DNA of 64,000 nt from Mesotaenium endlicherianum (lineage: Eukaryota > Streptophyta > Zygnematophyceae > Zygnematales > Mesotaeniaceae): positions 697,321 through 761,320 of the forward strand of contig WELA01004268.1 of assembly GCA_009602735.1 (NCBI GenBank). The letters are read 5' to 3'. Below, piece after piece: positions 1 through 10,670 of this stretch. Position numbers and translations under genes: made by a program. The stretch's first letter is position 1. Each line of letters starts with the position of its first letter. Below the pieces are notes generated by a model that saw only the letters and a list, made by a program, of their open reading frames with translations, searched no databases and was not told the origin of the DNA.

Positions 1-102
1 CCCCCCCCCCCCACCAAGGACCAACCACCAAAAGAGCCCTCCCGCCAACAAACTACAACCTCCGGGGGCACTGGCAAGCGAGCAGGCGCGCGCGCGCTCT
101 CA

Positions 103-3100
103 CCTGCAGGGAGGCGAGCGCGAAGAGACAGACGAAGGTGCCGGTCCAGAGCAGCGGCACGCGCGGCAGGTCCAGCAGCAGCTGCACGACGCTGCGGTCC
201 ACGAAGAGGCCCGCAAACTTGCGGTGCGCGGCCAGCGCGCACGTGAGCTTGAGCACGTCCGTGATCAGCACGATGTCGCTGCGCCGCCGCAGCAGCAGCA
301 GGCACACGTCCACCCAGCGCTCCGGCAGCACGAGGCCCAGCACCTCCAGGTACTCGCCCAGCCCCGACAGCGCCTGGATGCAGAAGGGCTCGCGCAGCTC
401 CTCCAGCGCGCCCCACCCCACCACCGCCCCTCGTCCTCCTCCCGCTCCGCCCCCGCCCCCGCCCCCGCCCCACTGCCCTCTGGCGCGTCCGCACCCGCGC
501 CTGCGGCGCCTGCTGCCTCTGCGCCTGCGCCGGCAACCGCGCCTGCTGCCGCGTCGGCCGCTGCGGCAGCAGCCCCCTGCGTCTGGGCATGCGCTTGCGC
601 GTGTGCGTGCTAGTCCGGCGCTTTCTGCTGCTGCTGGAGGTCGTCCTCCCCCCGCTGCTGCTGCTGCCCCTTGCTGGCCTCCTGCGCAGCTCTCCTATGG
701 CGCGCAGCATGCCATTGCGGCGTCACCACACGGCCCCGAACAGCCAGCAAGCCAGCCACACACCCACCCACCCACGGAAGAGCTTCGCTCAGGTGCTCTG
801 CTTGCTGGCGGGCAGCCGCGACAGAGGCTGAGCGTGAGCATGTGCGGCAGGACAACGGCAGCAGGAGCAGGAGGAGCAGGAGGAGCAGGAGCAAAGGACC
901 CGCAGCAGCAGTCAGGTCGTGATGCAATGACGCGCTGGCTGGCTGGCTGGCTGGCTGGCTGGGGGCCACCCAGACCGCCTGCCCCCCTCCAAGGGCTTGG
1001 GCTCTGGGCTTCGGGCTTGGTGCCAAACGGCAGAGTGCAAATTCCAATCACAGCTGCAGGTAGGCCGCCATGGTCCCGTTTCCCAAGGGAGGAAGAAAAG
1101 ACACACAAACACATACGCAGACATGCACACGTGCTGACCTGCTTTCTCTGAAGGTGGCAAAACCCCGGCCATGGCTAAATGACTCTCGTTAGGCAGCTGA
1201 TTGACAGACAAGCAGCGGCGCACGCTCGCACCAGCAGCCCAGTCGGGGGGGTTGCCAAGGCTCCCAGAAGGGGGGAGCAGAGAGGGGGGGTGGAGCAGCA
1301 GCTGGGAAGCTGCAGAAGCACCAGCACACGCCGCCGCACAGCATCCCTCCAGGGGCTTAACTCTAAGGACATCATTCTTCTCCTCCTCCTCCTCCTCTCC
1401 TCTTTAGCCGATCCGTGACTGGGCAAAACTCCCACACCCGGCATTTGTGTGCATGCAAGGGTGGCACGCGCGTGCGGTGTTGCATGCACGGGGCGGGTGG
1501 AAGGCGCACCTGGAGGCTGTGATGGAGTGGGCAGCGTCAGCCACAGCTGCTGCAGCCTTCCGAGAAGCGTCCAGAGCCTCCTCCTACGTGCGCCCTGCTG
1601 CCAGTGCCTGCGGTCCCCACCCAACAAGCCTCCACATGTCAAACTCCCAGGTGCAAACAGGGTGCACCCTCCTTCCAGAGAGAGAGAGACGAAGAGAGAG
1701 AGGGACAAGCCCAGCTGCAACCATAAGCGCACCACAAAATTAACAAACAGCACCTCTTTCACACCACCTGCTGCATGCAGCGCACAACTAACTGCCTGCT
1801 TATTGCCAATTTTCTCCCCCCCTCACCCCCCCCCCCCTCCTGTCAGCAGGAACAGAAAAGAGAAGAGGGAGGAAGAAAAGGCGCCCCCTCCCCTCCCTCT
1901 CTCGAACCATACATGCGTATGGCACGCCCTGTGACGCCTATTGTCCAACAATATACACTCGCGTGCGTGTTTGCTGTAGCTCTCTTCCCCCCAGACTGCC
2001 TGCAACACTCCAGCCACGCACCACGGGGCTGGAGCAAAGGGGGAGGGAGGGTGGGAGCGAGAAAGAGGAAGGAGTAAGGGGAGAGGGGCAGGGGAGGGAC
2101 GGATAGCCCGAGGAGGAAGAGAGGAAGGGGGAGGAGGACGCGATGCACACCTCGTTCATGACGGCGTGCACGCTCTCGGCAGCAGCCTTTGCCGCCGCGG
2201 TCACGACCTCCGGCGGCGCGTGCGCAGAGCGCGCCTCCTCTGCGGCGGCGGCCATGGCGTGCCCACGATGTCCTCCAGGCTCAGGCTGCCTTCCAGCACT
2301 GACGCCCTCAGCCTCCCCTGCCACCCAAGGCTCCTGCCCCTGCTCTGCCCCTTGACCCCCCACCCGCTTTCTGTGCGCCTGCGCCTGCCCCCCTTGCCAG
2401 CTGCCCCTGTGGTCCCCTCCCTCAGAAAGACCTGGTGCCCCCCCCCTCTCTGCCCCTGCTGCGTGCTGCCGTGCCGTTACCTCCCGGGGTCAACGTGGCT
2501 GGCGCTGCAGCAGCTGGCAGCGCGCCAATTGTCCGCACGCGGAGGAAGCGCATCAAGGCCCCCCCCCAACAACCACTGCCATGCCGCATGTCCCAATACA
2601 GTTACGACGTCACACGGACCAGGCCCACTTTCAGTCCCCGGCCCAGGCACAACCTGTTGCACTGCAAACGAGCCGTCGACAGCGTTCCCTGAACGAACTT
2701 GCAGGAAAAAGCTGCTGCCGCTGCTGCTATATCCCCGCGGCCATGATGCCCGACGGCAGGTGCCGTCCCCGCTGCATGCTGTCGCCGGCCCCCTCTCAGC
2801 TTCGCCATGCGCCCTTCAACACGCCTCCTGCCCTGCCTGCCTACCTGCCTGCCTGTCATCTGACTGACTGACTGCATGCTGATTTGCTCATGTGTTTGCT
2901 ATCTACATGCAAGCCCGAGTCTGCCTGCCAGCCGGCTTGCTTGCAGGTTACTGTTGCCAACCCACAAGCACTGGTGCTAGTGCTGCCTGAGGTGCATGCG
3001 AGGGAGTATGTCACACCACACTGATAGACGCCCACGTGCACATGCACATGCACATGCACATGCACATGCCTGCATGCGAGGGCCCGCCCCTTGCCACACC

Positions 3101-3395
3101 CCCGCCACAACCACAGCCACAGCCCAAAAAGGCACTGCCAGCACAGCCAGCAAGCCCACGGGTACATGCACACCCAAGTGCCGAGCGCAGTCAGTCAGCA
3201 AGCAACTCCCAGAGAGCCACCAGTGGGAACGGGGGGAAGGGTCCAGGAAAGGGCGGCTCACCCGGCGACGGCCACGGCCAGCAGGCCCATGGCGTAGGTG
3301 CGGGAGGCGCTCGCGCTCCACCCACGCGTCGCCCCACAGGTTGACGTCCTCCTCCGAGACGCCCACCCACTGCTTCACCCGCGCCAGCAGAGGGT
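103..3395 (-). CDS. DCAF1: DCAF1 (VprBP-like) substrate receptor, partial, several exons
   Basis: This is part of a DDB1- and CUL4-associated factor 1 gene, the substrate receptor of nuclear CRL4 ubiquitin ligases. Minus-strand exons resemble the N-terminal half of plant DCAF1. About 3395-3262 encodes KQWVGVSEED and TYAMGLLAVAVAG (donor gtgagc). About 2570-2481 encodes LMRFLRVRTIG (donor gtaacg). A piece ending at 2152 encodes PPEVVTAAAKAAAESVHAV. Exon 1583-1510 encodes EEALDASRKAAAAVADAAHS. About 424-103 encodes CIQALSGLGEYLEVLG, VDVCLLLLRR and LTCALAAHRKFAGLFVD, with donor gtgaga. The order is colinear with the family. The rest of the gene (WD40 half) lies left of the window and the start was not found. 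In the first exon the frame changes by one base between the WVERER and SRTYAMG segments. Either a sequence error or decay would explain this. Exon borders without a stated splice site are approximate. Confidence 0.75.
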
Positions 3396-3435
3396 ACGTC
3401 AACCTGTGGGGCGACGCGTGGGTGGAGCGCGAGCG
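947..3435 (+). repeat. Direct duplication, copy 1 (2489 bp)
   Basis: Bases 947-3435 recur at 3753-6241 with a constant offset of 2806. I saw one mismatch, inside a C tract (1824 against 4630). The unit contains several DCAF1 exons. Copy 2 begins directly after a single n, so a duplicated contig or haplotype copy placed in tandem is more likely than a recent genomic duplication. Confidence 0.95.
3037..3068 (+). repeat. CACATG hexamer microsatellite
   Basis: About five tandem CACATG units lie in a DCAF1 intron. The tract is carried with the duplications to about 5843-5874 and, inverted, to about 6481-6512. Confidence 0.85.
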
Positions 3436-3573
3436 CGATATTGCGAACTGCGCCTTCCCCCACCCCCGACCCCAGCCCCACCCCCTGCACGCTCCGCTCC
3501 GCCGCGTCAACCCCCCCACTTACTCTCTCACTACGTTCACTCCCTCCCTCTCTCTCCCCCTCCCTCTGCCTCG

Positions 3574-3751
3574 CTTCACAGCCGCCCCTCTTCTACTAAC
3601 ACTGTCGCGTGAAAGCATCACTCCGTCTTCTCTCCCTCCCCCTCTTAATGCAGGTGTCCTTCGCCCACTAACAATCGAGAGACCATGCCTAAACAGATCG
3701 GCATGTAGTCACTTCTGAACCACCACCACAACTTGGCAGCTAGCTGTCTGC
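3574..3751 (+). repeat. 178-bp repeat flanking the two n joins, copy 1
   Basis: Bases 3574-3751 are repeated at 6987-7164. Copy 1 ends just before the n at 3752 and copy 2 starts just after the n at 6986. This is the pattern expected where one contig end was placed twice. Confidence 0.9.
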
Positions 3752-3752
3752 N

Positions 3753-6241
3753 CTGGCTGGCTGGCTGGGGGCCACCCAGACCGCCTGCCCCCCTCCAAGG
3801 GCTTGGGCTCTGGGCTTCGGGCTTGGTGCCAAACGGCAGAGTGCAAATTCCAATCACAGCTGCAGGTAGGCCGCCATGGTCCCGTTTCCCAAGGGAGGAA
3901 GAAAAGACACACAAACACATACGCAGACATGCACACGTGCTGACCTGCTTTCTCTGAAGGTGGCAAAACCCCGGCCATGGCTAAATGACTCTCGTTAGGC
4001 AGCTGATTGACAGACAAGCAGCGGCGCACGCTCGCACCAGCAGCCCAGTCGGGGGGGTTGCCAAGGCTCCCAGAAGGGGGGAGCAGAGAGGGGGGGTGGA
4101 GCAGCAGCTGGGAAGCTGCAGAAGCACCAGCACACGCCGCCGCACAGCATCCCTCCAGGGGCTTAACTCTAAGGACATCATTCTTCTCCTCCTCCTCCTC
4201 CTCTCCTCTTTAGCCGATCCGTGACTGGGCAAAACTCCCACACCCGGCATTTGTGTGCATGCAAGGGTGGCACGCGCGTGCGGTGTTGCATGCACGGGGC
4301 GGGTGGAAGGCGCACCTGGAGGCTGTGATGGAGTGGGCAGCGTCAGCCACAGCTGCTGCAGCCTTCCGAGAAGCGTCCAGAGCCTCCTCCTACGTGCGCC
4401 CTGCTGCCAGTGCCTGCGGTCCCCACCCAACAAGCCTCCACATGTCAAACTCCCAGGTGCAAACAGGGTGCACCCTCCTTCCAGAGAGAGAGAGACGAAG
4501 AGAGAGAGGGACAAGCCCAGCTGCAACCATAAGCGCACCACAAAATTAACAAACAGCACCTCTTTCACACCACCTGCTGCATGCAGCGCACAACTAACTG
4601 CCTGCTTATTGCCAATTTTCTCCCCCCCTCCCCCCCCCCCCCCTCCTGTCAGCAGGAACAGAAAAGAGAAGAGGGAGGAAGAAAAGGCGCCCCCTCCCCT
4701 CCCTCTCTCGAACCATACATGCGTATGGCACGCCCTGTGACGCCTATTGTCCAACAATATACACTCGCGTGCGTGTTTGCTGTAGCTCTCTTCCCCCCAG
4801 ACTGCCTGCAACACTCCAGCCACGCACCACGGGGCTGGAGCAAAGGGGGAGGGAGGGTGGGAGCGAGAAAGAGGAAGGAGTAAGGGGAGAGGGGCAGGGG
4901 AGGGACGGATAGCCCGAGGAGGAAGAGAGGAAGGGGGAGGAGGACGCGATGCACACCTCGTTCATGACGGCGTGCACGCTCTCGGCAGCAGCCTTTGCCG
5001 CCGCGGTCACGACCTCCGGCGGCGCGTGCGCAGAGCGCGCCTCCTCTGCGGCGGCGGCCATGGCGTGCCCACGATGTCCTCCAGGCTCAGGCTGCCTTCC
5101 AGCACTGACGCCCTCAGCCTCCCCTGCCACCCAAGGCTCCTGCCCCTGCTCTGCCCCTTGACCCCCCACCCGCTTTCTGTGCGCCTGCGCCTGCCCCCCT
5201 TGCCAGCTGCCCCTGTGGTCCCCTCCCTCAGAAAGACCTGGTGCCCCCCCCCTCTCTGCCCCTGCTGCGTGCTGCCGTGCCGTTACCTCCCGGGGTCAAC
5301 GTGGCTGGCGCTGCAGCAGCTGGCAGCGCGCCAATTGTCCGCACGCGGAGGAAGCGCATCAAGGCCCCCCCCCAACAACCACTGCCATGCCGCATGTCCC
5401 AATACAGTTACGACGTCACACGGACCAGGCCCACTTTCAGTCCCCGGCCCAGGCACAACCTGTTGCACTGCAAACGAGCCGTCGACAGCGTTCCCTGAAC
5501 GAACTTGCAGGAAAAAGCTGCTGCCGCTGCTGCTATATCCCCGCGGCCATGATGCCCGACGGCAGGTGCCGTCCCCGCTGCATGCTGTCGCCGGCCCCCT
5601 CTCAGCTTCGCCATGCGCCCTTCAACACGCCTCCTGCCCTGCCTGCCTACCTGCCTGCCTGTCATCTGACTGACTGACTGCATGCTGATTTGCTCATGTG
5701 TTTGCTATCTACATGCAAGCCCGAGTCTGCCTGCCAGCCGGCTTGCTTGCAGGTTACTGTTGCCAACCCACAAGCACTGGTGCTAGTGCTGCCTGAGGTG
5801 CATGCGAGGGAGTATGTCACACCACACTGATAGACGCCCACGTGCACATGCACATGCACATGCACATGCACATGCCTGCATGCGAGGGCCCGCCCCTTGC
5901 CACACCCCCGCCACAACCACAGCCACAGCCCAAAAAGGCACTGCCAGCACAGCCAGCAAGCCCACGGGTACATGCACACCCAAGTGCCGAGCGCAGTCAG
6001 TCAGCAAGCAACTCCCAGAGAGCCACCAGTGGGAACGGGGGGAAGGGTCCAGGAAAGGGCGGCTCACCCGGCGACGGCCACGGCCAGCAGGCCCATGGCG
6101 TAGGTGCGGGAGGCGCTCGCGCTCCACCCACGCGTCGCCCCACAGGTTGACGTCCTCCTCCGAGACGCCCACCCACTGCTTCACCCGCGCCAGCAGAGGG
6201 TACGTCAACCTGTGGGGCGACGCGTGGGTGGAGCGCGAGCG
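3753..6241 (+). repeat. Direct duplication, copy 2 (2489 bp)
   Basis: This is the second copy of 947-3435. It ends where the sequence turns into an inverted copy of itself: copy 1 diverges at 3436, while copy 2 continues into the palindrome at 6242. Its left border is the single n at 3752. Confidence 0.95.
4316..6201 (-). pseudogene. DCAF1: Duplicated DCAF1 exon block
   Basis: Copy 2 of the direct repeat carries a second set of the DCAF1 exons on the minus strand: about 6201-6068, about 5376-5287, a piece ending at 4958, and 4389-4316. They match 3395-1510 base for base at an offset of 2806. The terminal exon (424-103) is not duplicated, so this set cannot make a complete message on its own. 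Part of the first exon occurs a third time on the plus strand (6202-6287) inside the palindrome. An assembly duplicate is the simplest reading. Confidence 0.7.
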
Positions 6242-6985
6242 CCTCCCGCACCTACGCCATGGGCCTGCTGGCCGTGGCCGTCGCCGGGTGAGCCGCCCTT
6301 TCCTGGACCCTTCCCCCCGTTCCCACTGGTGGCTCTCTGGGAGTTGCTTGCTGACTGACTGCGCTCGGCACTTGGGTGTGCATGTACCCGTGGGCTTGCT
6401 GGCTGTGCTGGCAGTGCCTTTTTGGGCTGTGGCTGTGGTTGTGGCGGGGGTGTGGCAAGGGGCGGGCCCTCGCATGCAGGCATGTGCATGTGCATGTGCA
6501 TGTGCATGTGCACGTGGGCGTCTATCAGTGTGGTGTGACATACTCCCTCGCATGCACCTCAGGCAGCACTAGCACCAGTGCTTGTGGGTTGGCAACAGTA
6601 ACCTGCAAGCAAGCCGGCTGGCAGGCAGACTCGGGCTTGCATGTAGATAGCAAACACATGAGCAAATCAGCATGCAGTCAGTCAGTCAGATGACAGGCAG
6701 GCAGGTAGGCAGGCAGGGCAGGAGGCGTGTTGAAGGGCGCATGGCGAAGCTGAGAGGGGGCCGGCGACAGCATGCAGCGGGGACGGCACCTGCCGTCGGG
6801 CATCATGGCCGCGGGGATATAGCAGCAGCGGCAGCAGCTTTTTCCTGCAAGTTCGTTCAGGGAACGCTGTCGACGGCTCGTTTGCAGTGCAACAGGTTGT
6901 GCCTGGGCCGGGGACTGAAAGTGGGCCTGGTCCGTGTGACGTCGTAACTGTATTGGGACATGCGGCATGGCAGTGGTTGTTGGGG
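5370..6985. repeat. Large inverted repeat, 784-bp arms, 48-bp spacer
   Basis: Bases 5370-6153 reappear as the reverse complement at 6202-6985. Paired positions sum to 12355, and the unique spacer is 6154-6201. The right arm stops at the single n at 6986. A foldback this long and clean that ends at a contig join looks like a chimeric hairpin read or mis-join. A true palindrome cannot be excluded. Confidence 0.92.
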
Positions 6986-6986
6986 N

Positions 6987-7164
6987 CTTCACAGCCGCCC
7001 CTCTTCTACTAACACTGTCGCGTGAAAGCATCACTCCGTCTTCTCTCCCTCCCCCTCTTAATGCAGGTGTCCTTCGCCCACTAACAATCGAGAGACCATG
7101 CCTAAACAGATCGGCATGTAGTCACTTCTGAACCACCACCACAACTTGGCAGCTAGCTGTCTGC
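6987..7164 (+). repeat. 178-bp repeat flanking the two n joins, copy 2
   Basis: Second copy of 3574-3751. After 7164 the sequence enters unique DNA of lower GC content. Confidence 0.9.
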
Positions 7165-8717
7165 CTATACTTGCTCCAGATTGGTCCATACAAGCTGCAC
7201 CTGCCCCCCTGATTCTCTTCTGGTGTGACCAGCGGCACCGCGACAAGATAGTTATGGAGTCCAACTAAGCTGTGTCATCAGCTGTGCCAGCAATCCAGTG
7301 ATTCGATCATGCCACCTCAGCCAGCCTTGCCAGCTGTAAGCCAGTCTTAGCCAGTCTTACCAGCCGTGCAATCTACTCAACCAGGCCAGTGGTGAAGCTC
7401 GCAACAGGCCAGGCCCAGCCTATCTGTCAAATTCTCATGGCACAGAGTAAACGGCATACTATGAGTGCTGCTCAGCAACGGCAGTGGGAAACCCTAATGT
7501 GCACCAGGGGGTAAAGGAGGGGGGGGGGAAGAAGGGGTTTGCGAAGGGGAAAGGGGGCACAGCCTTATGAGAGTGTGTAACTCACCATCCAGCAGGAGAC
7601 ACACGCCAGGAGCAGCTGAGCGGCCGCCGCCCGCAAGGCTAGTGAATGGCCGCAAGGCCAGCCAATGGTTTGGCTCCAGGAGGGACGTGAGCTGACGAGG
7701 ACATACAGCTCGTCATTTTCCTGCCGCCCAGCAAGCCAGCTCTCCCAGTACTTAAGAAAGAGTACAAAGGCGAGTCGAGCGACATGCATCACAGCCTGAG
7801 CTGACGAAAGCATGGAGCCTTTGTTCACCCACACTATAATCGATGCACCTACCCCAAGCCGCTGTCCTCCCACACATAGTAGGTCAAAAGAGGAGTCGGG
7901 CGACAGAAGGCAAGTCGAGCCACATGCTTCACCCCCTGAATGAGTGTCATACGAGCACATGGTTACCAGATGGATGGCGTACCGAGCCATGAGAATATCC
8001 AACCAGTAGGGTAGGAGCGGAGTAAGAAAGAGCAGCAGTCTGAGCTTCCCTAGACTTCAAGAAAGACACAGGATAATTTTGCAGGCACAGGCACGCACAC
8101 ATTCAGTGCCCCGAACTTAGGATGTTCATGACAATCTTGTCCACCTTTCAACCATGAAGTCTATATAGCTATAAAGGAGCAGATTCTGAGGCCGAGTACA
8201 CCCTGTGACAATAAGTCATCTAACCTCGAATCGGACGAAATCTCGCAACTTCAAACCACATAAACACATGCATGCAGACATAAATTCATATGAACGACGA
8301 GTGAGCCCTCGTACCACATAGTTCTCTCTAAGGGGATCGAAGTGTTAGTAAAAGGATTTTAAAAGGGCAACAACGAAGAATATTTCACCACGTAACGTTA
8401 AGGACTTTGTAGTTCATGAAACCATCACATCATGCTGATAGAGGCGCTTCCTTGCCCACAGATATCGCTCCGTCTCAGTCTGTCGCTTCGATTCGCTGTC
8501 CTCTACAGCCTCGAGCGGTACGTCTCGAGAAGTTTCGAGACTTGTTTTTTCACTAGGCTGGTGTATTCTCACAGTTCCACGCAGTTCCACGACGCATTTG
8601 TTATCCTGCTTGAATCATCTCGTGTTCAGTTCCTGTGTTCCTTTAGGAATGTTATTATGTACATGGTGGATCTTGCGGGGGTTTTTCTGCACATTCTAGT
8701 TCGCAGACTCGTGCAAA
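7165..8717. other. Intergenic, no supported gene
   Basis: Composition drops from the GC-rich DCAF1 region to mixed sequence. The longest open frame here (7565-8002, minus) shows no family resemblance or splice logic. The stretch presumably holds upstream sequence of the next gene. I see no RNA gene or mobile element. Confidence 0.5.
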
Positions 8718-10640
8718 ATGCCCGTAGACAGTACGATGGAGGAGCTTTTTCAGATACTGTCACACCAGGTGGAGGGCAGAGGAGCCGAGAATAGGCGCTT
8801 AGATTGTGCTCAAAAATCAGGGTAAATAGCTCGCCCAAGTTGCAGGTCTTATTCCGTCGCTGTGTATGCTTTTATCCTGCCGAATAGTTCCTCTCCTTTT
8901 TATGGGCATATATCTCCATCAATTGTAAGGTGTTGCCCGGATGGACAGATTCTTACTCGGTCGTTCTGGCTTTGCTTGTGGTGGACATGGAGTGGCGGAA
9001 GGTTGTTTGTGACGGTGTAACTGTCCTTTAGTGTTATACTTGTGTACATCTGGTGGTGCTGCCTTTGTTCCCCCTTGAGGTTGTGGCTACAGCTTAGTAA
9101 CGCAAAGTATCTCTGACTTCGCCGTGGACCATCGCATGTTTCCTTTGCTGCAAATTTAAAGCTGCCAGGAGTACCTTCTGCGCCATAATTATTACTTTAG
9201 CTTGGATTGCAAGGAAGCGTGTTTTTCTCTAGTTTGTTTACTAGGCAAGCTGTGATGTCTCAAATATTTCTGGATATGACTTAGGGTCGCAGCAGGCACC
9301 TGCATATTGGTCTTGGAGAGCGATTAAGTGTTGCACAGATTATTAACCTTGTTGAAGTGGAATGGAATAGGTTGCAAGTGCAGGAAAGAGGCTCTTGTTC
9401 ATGCAGATGTTGAGGATTATATACTGATTCTGGTTGTTTCGAAGCTTAGATGAAGGACTTGTATGATGCTTTTGAGCCTGAAACAGCAGTGTTAATGGCC
9501 GGGAGACAAAAAAGACTGGATTTTCTGCTGTGTTATCCGCTTGCAGATTTGTAACGATGCCCTGGAGTCCGGGGGAAACAGAGCTTGAAGGTGCCCAGAC
9601 TTTGGGCGTGTTTTATCAGATCTGTGCCGTTGACACTTCGTGTGCCGTAGGTTATTGCTGGCGGCAATTTGGGGATGGCTTCTTCACAAGGTTTTGTCCC
9701 TTGTATCCCATTTGGCTTAAGTATAGACTGGCCCGGTTGCTTGGTGCCGTGACATACTTATTGTTGTAAGTTCATATTCATTTCAAGCAAGTTCGCAGAG
9801 ACAACTCTGTGGAGTTGCTCATTATGTTGAAAGTTGATATGTTGACAGGCCTCCCAGGGGAACAAAGGTCTACGAGCTCGTCAATTTCATCAAGCAGGAA
9901 CATTGTGGCAGCTTGGGCCTTTATGTGTGCCATGAGTCCATCCCCTTTTATGTGAGTACCCTGTCCAGTAGCCTGATTCTTTTACCTCTGTAGAGTTGTA
10001 CAGGCATCTTGTGGCCTTTCAGTGACTTTCACACAACTCATTCTTTGACTGGCGGCGGTACTTGTTGCCGGCAGGTTTTCACGTCTGAGGGCGAGTTGGT
10101 GTCGGGGGATGACAGCATGGAGAAGCATGTTGCCATGGTCCCGGTTGGACCCGAGAAGCAGTTGCAAGAGGAAGCTTGTTTCCACGTTATTGTGCCCCAT
10201 GTGGTGCGCCAGAGGTTTCTTGGAATTGATGAGGGCTTGCTTAATTATCTTGGCAGGACCTCTACGTCAGATTCGTGCTTAAACTTCAATATCGGTAAGG
10301 GAGTACCGTTGTATAAACACCTGACGTTTTGCCTGTGGTGTAGAAGCTAGTGAATCTATGATGGCGAGTTCTATTGTTTTGTAGTAGTTGCTGTGTTTGT
10401 CTCCAACATGAAGGTTTTAGGAGTTGTTCTTGAGGAGATACACTTGGTTGTGATGATACAGATACAACCAAGTGCAAGCCAAAGTGGCTCGATGCTCCCA
10501 CGGATGAGCGGCTTGCGGATAAGAAAGCAATGGACGTTCCTTACAGTCTCCTGGAAATATCGATGCATTCATCACCGCGGGTGGCATATACCAGCTGGCT
10601 GCAGCGGGTGCCGTGCACTCTTGAAAGGAGGATTCGCCGG
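8718..10640 (+). CDS. Hypothetical multi-exon protein, function unknown
   Basis: Four plus-strand exons link in frame with GT-AG borders: 8718-8821 (starts MPVDSTMEELFQILSHQVEG), 9849-9951 (PRGTKVYELVNFIKQEHCGS), 10075-10203 (SEGELVSGDDSMEKHVAMVP) and 10257-10294 (DLYVRFVLKLQYR). Phases agree at each of these three junctions, which is good evidence for a real gene. The third intron would be only 53 bp, so its donor is less certain. A further open stretch near 10.45-10.64 kb (KWLDAPTDERLADKKAMDVP) is probably another exon, but I could not fix its splice acceptor. More exons may follow; the 3' end is not identified. I do not recognise the family. No signal peptide or transmembrane segment is evident in the readable part. 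Confidence 0.5.
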
Positions 10641-10670
10641 GCAGGTTTGGTGTCCTGATATGTAACTTCC

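Noticed and set aside
138-1151. Long plus-strand open frame of 337 codons rich in Pro, Ala and Arg
   Set aside because: It is antisense to the well-matched DCAF1 exon and to GC-rich intron DNA. Its composition is typical of the opposite strand of GC-rich sequence and no domain is visible.
3037-3068. Short regularly spaced repeats resembling a CRISPR array
   Set aside because: It is a contiguous hexamer microsatellite without spacers, in a eukaryotic intron.
5802-6572. Two matching 256-codon frames on opposite strands
   Set aside because: They are the two arms of the palindrome read from each side, not a gene pair.
7565-8002. 145-codon minus-strand frame
   Set aside because: No recognised motif, no splice context and atypical composition; probably chance.
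8432-8794. 120-codon plus-strand open frame with a hydrophobic stretch
   Set aside because: It overlaps, in another frame, the better supported first exon at 8718-8821, which chains to three downstream exons.
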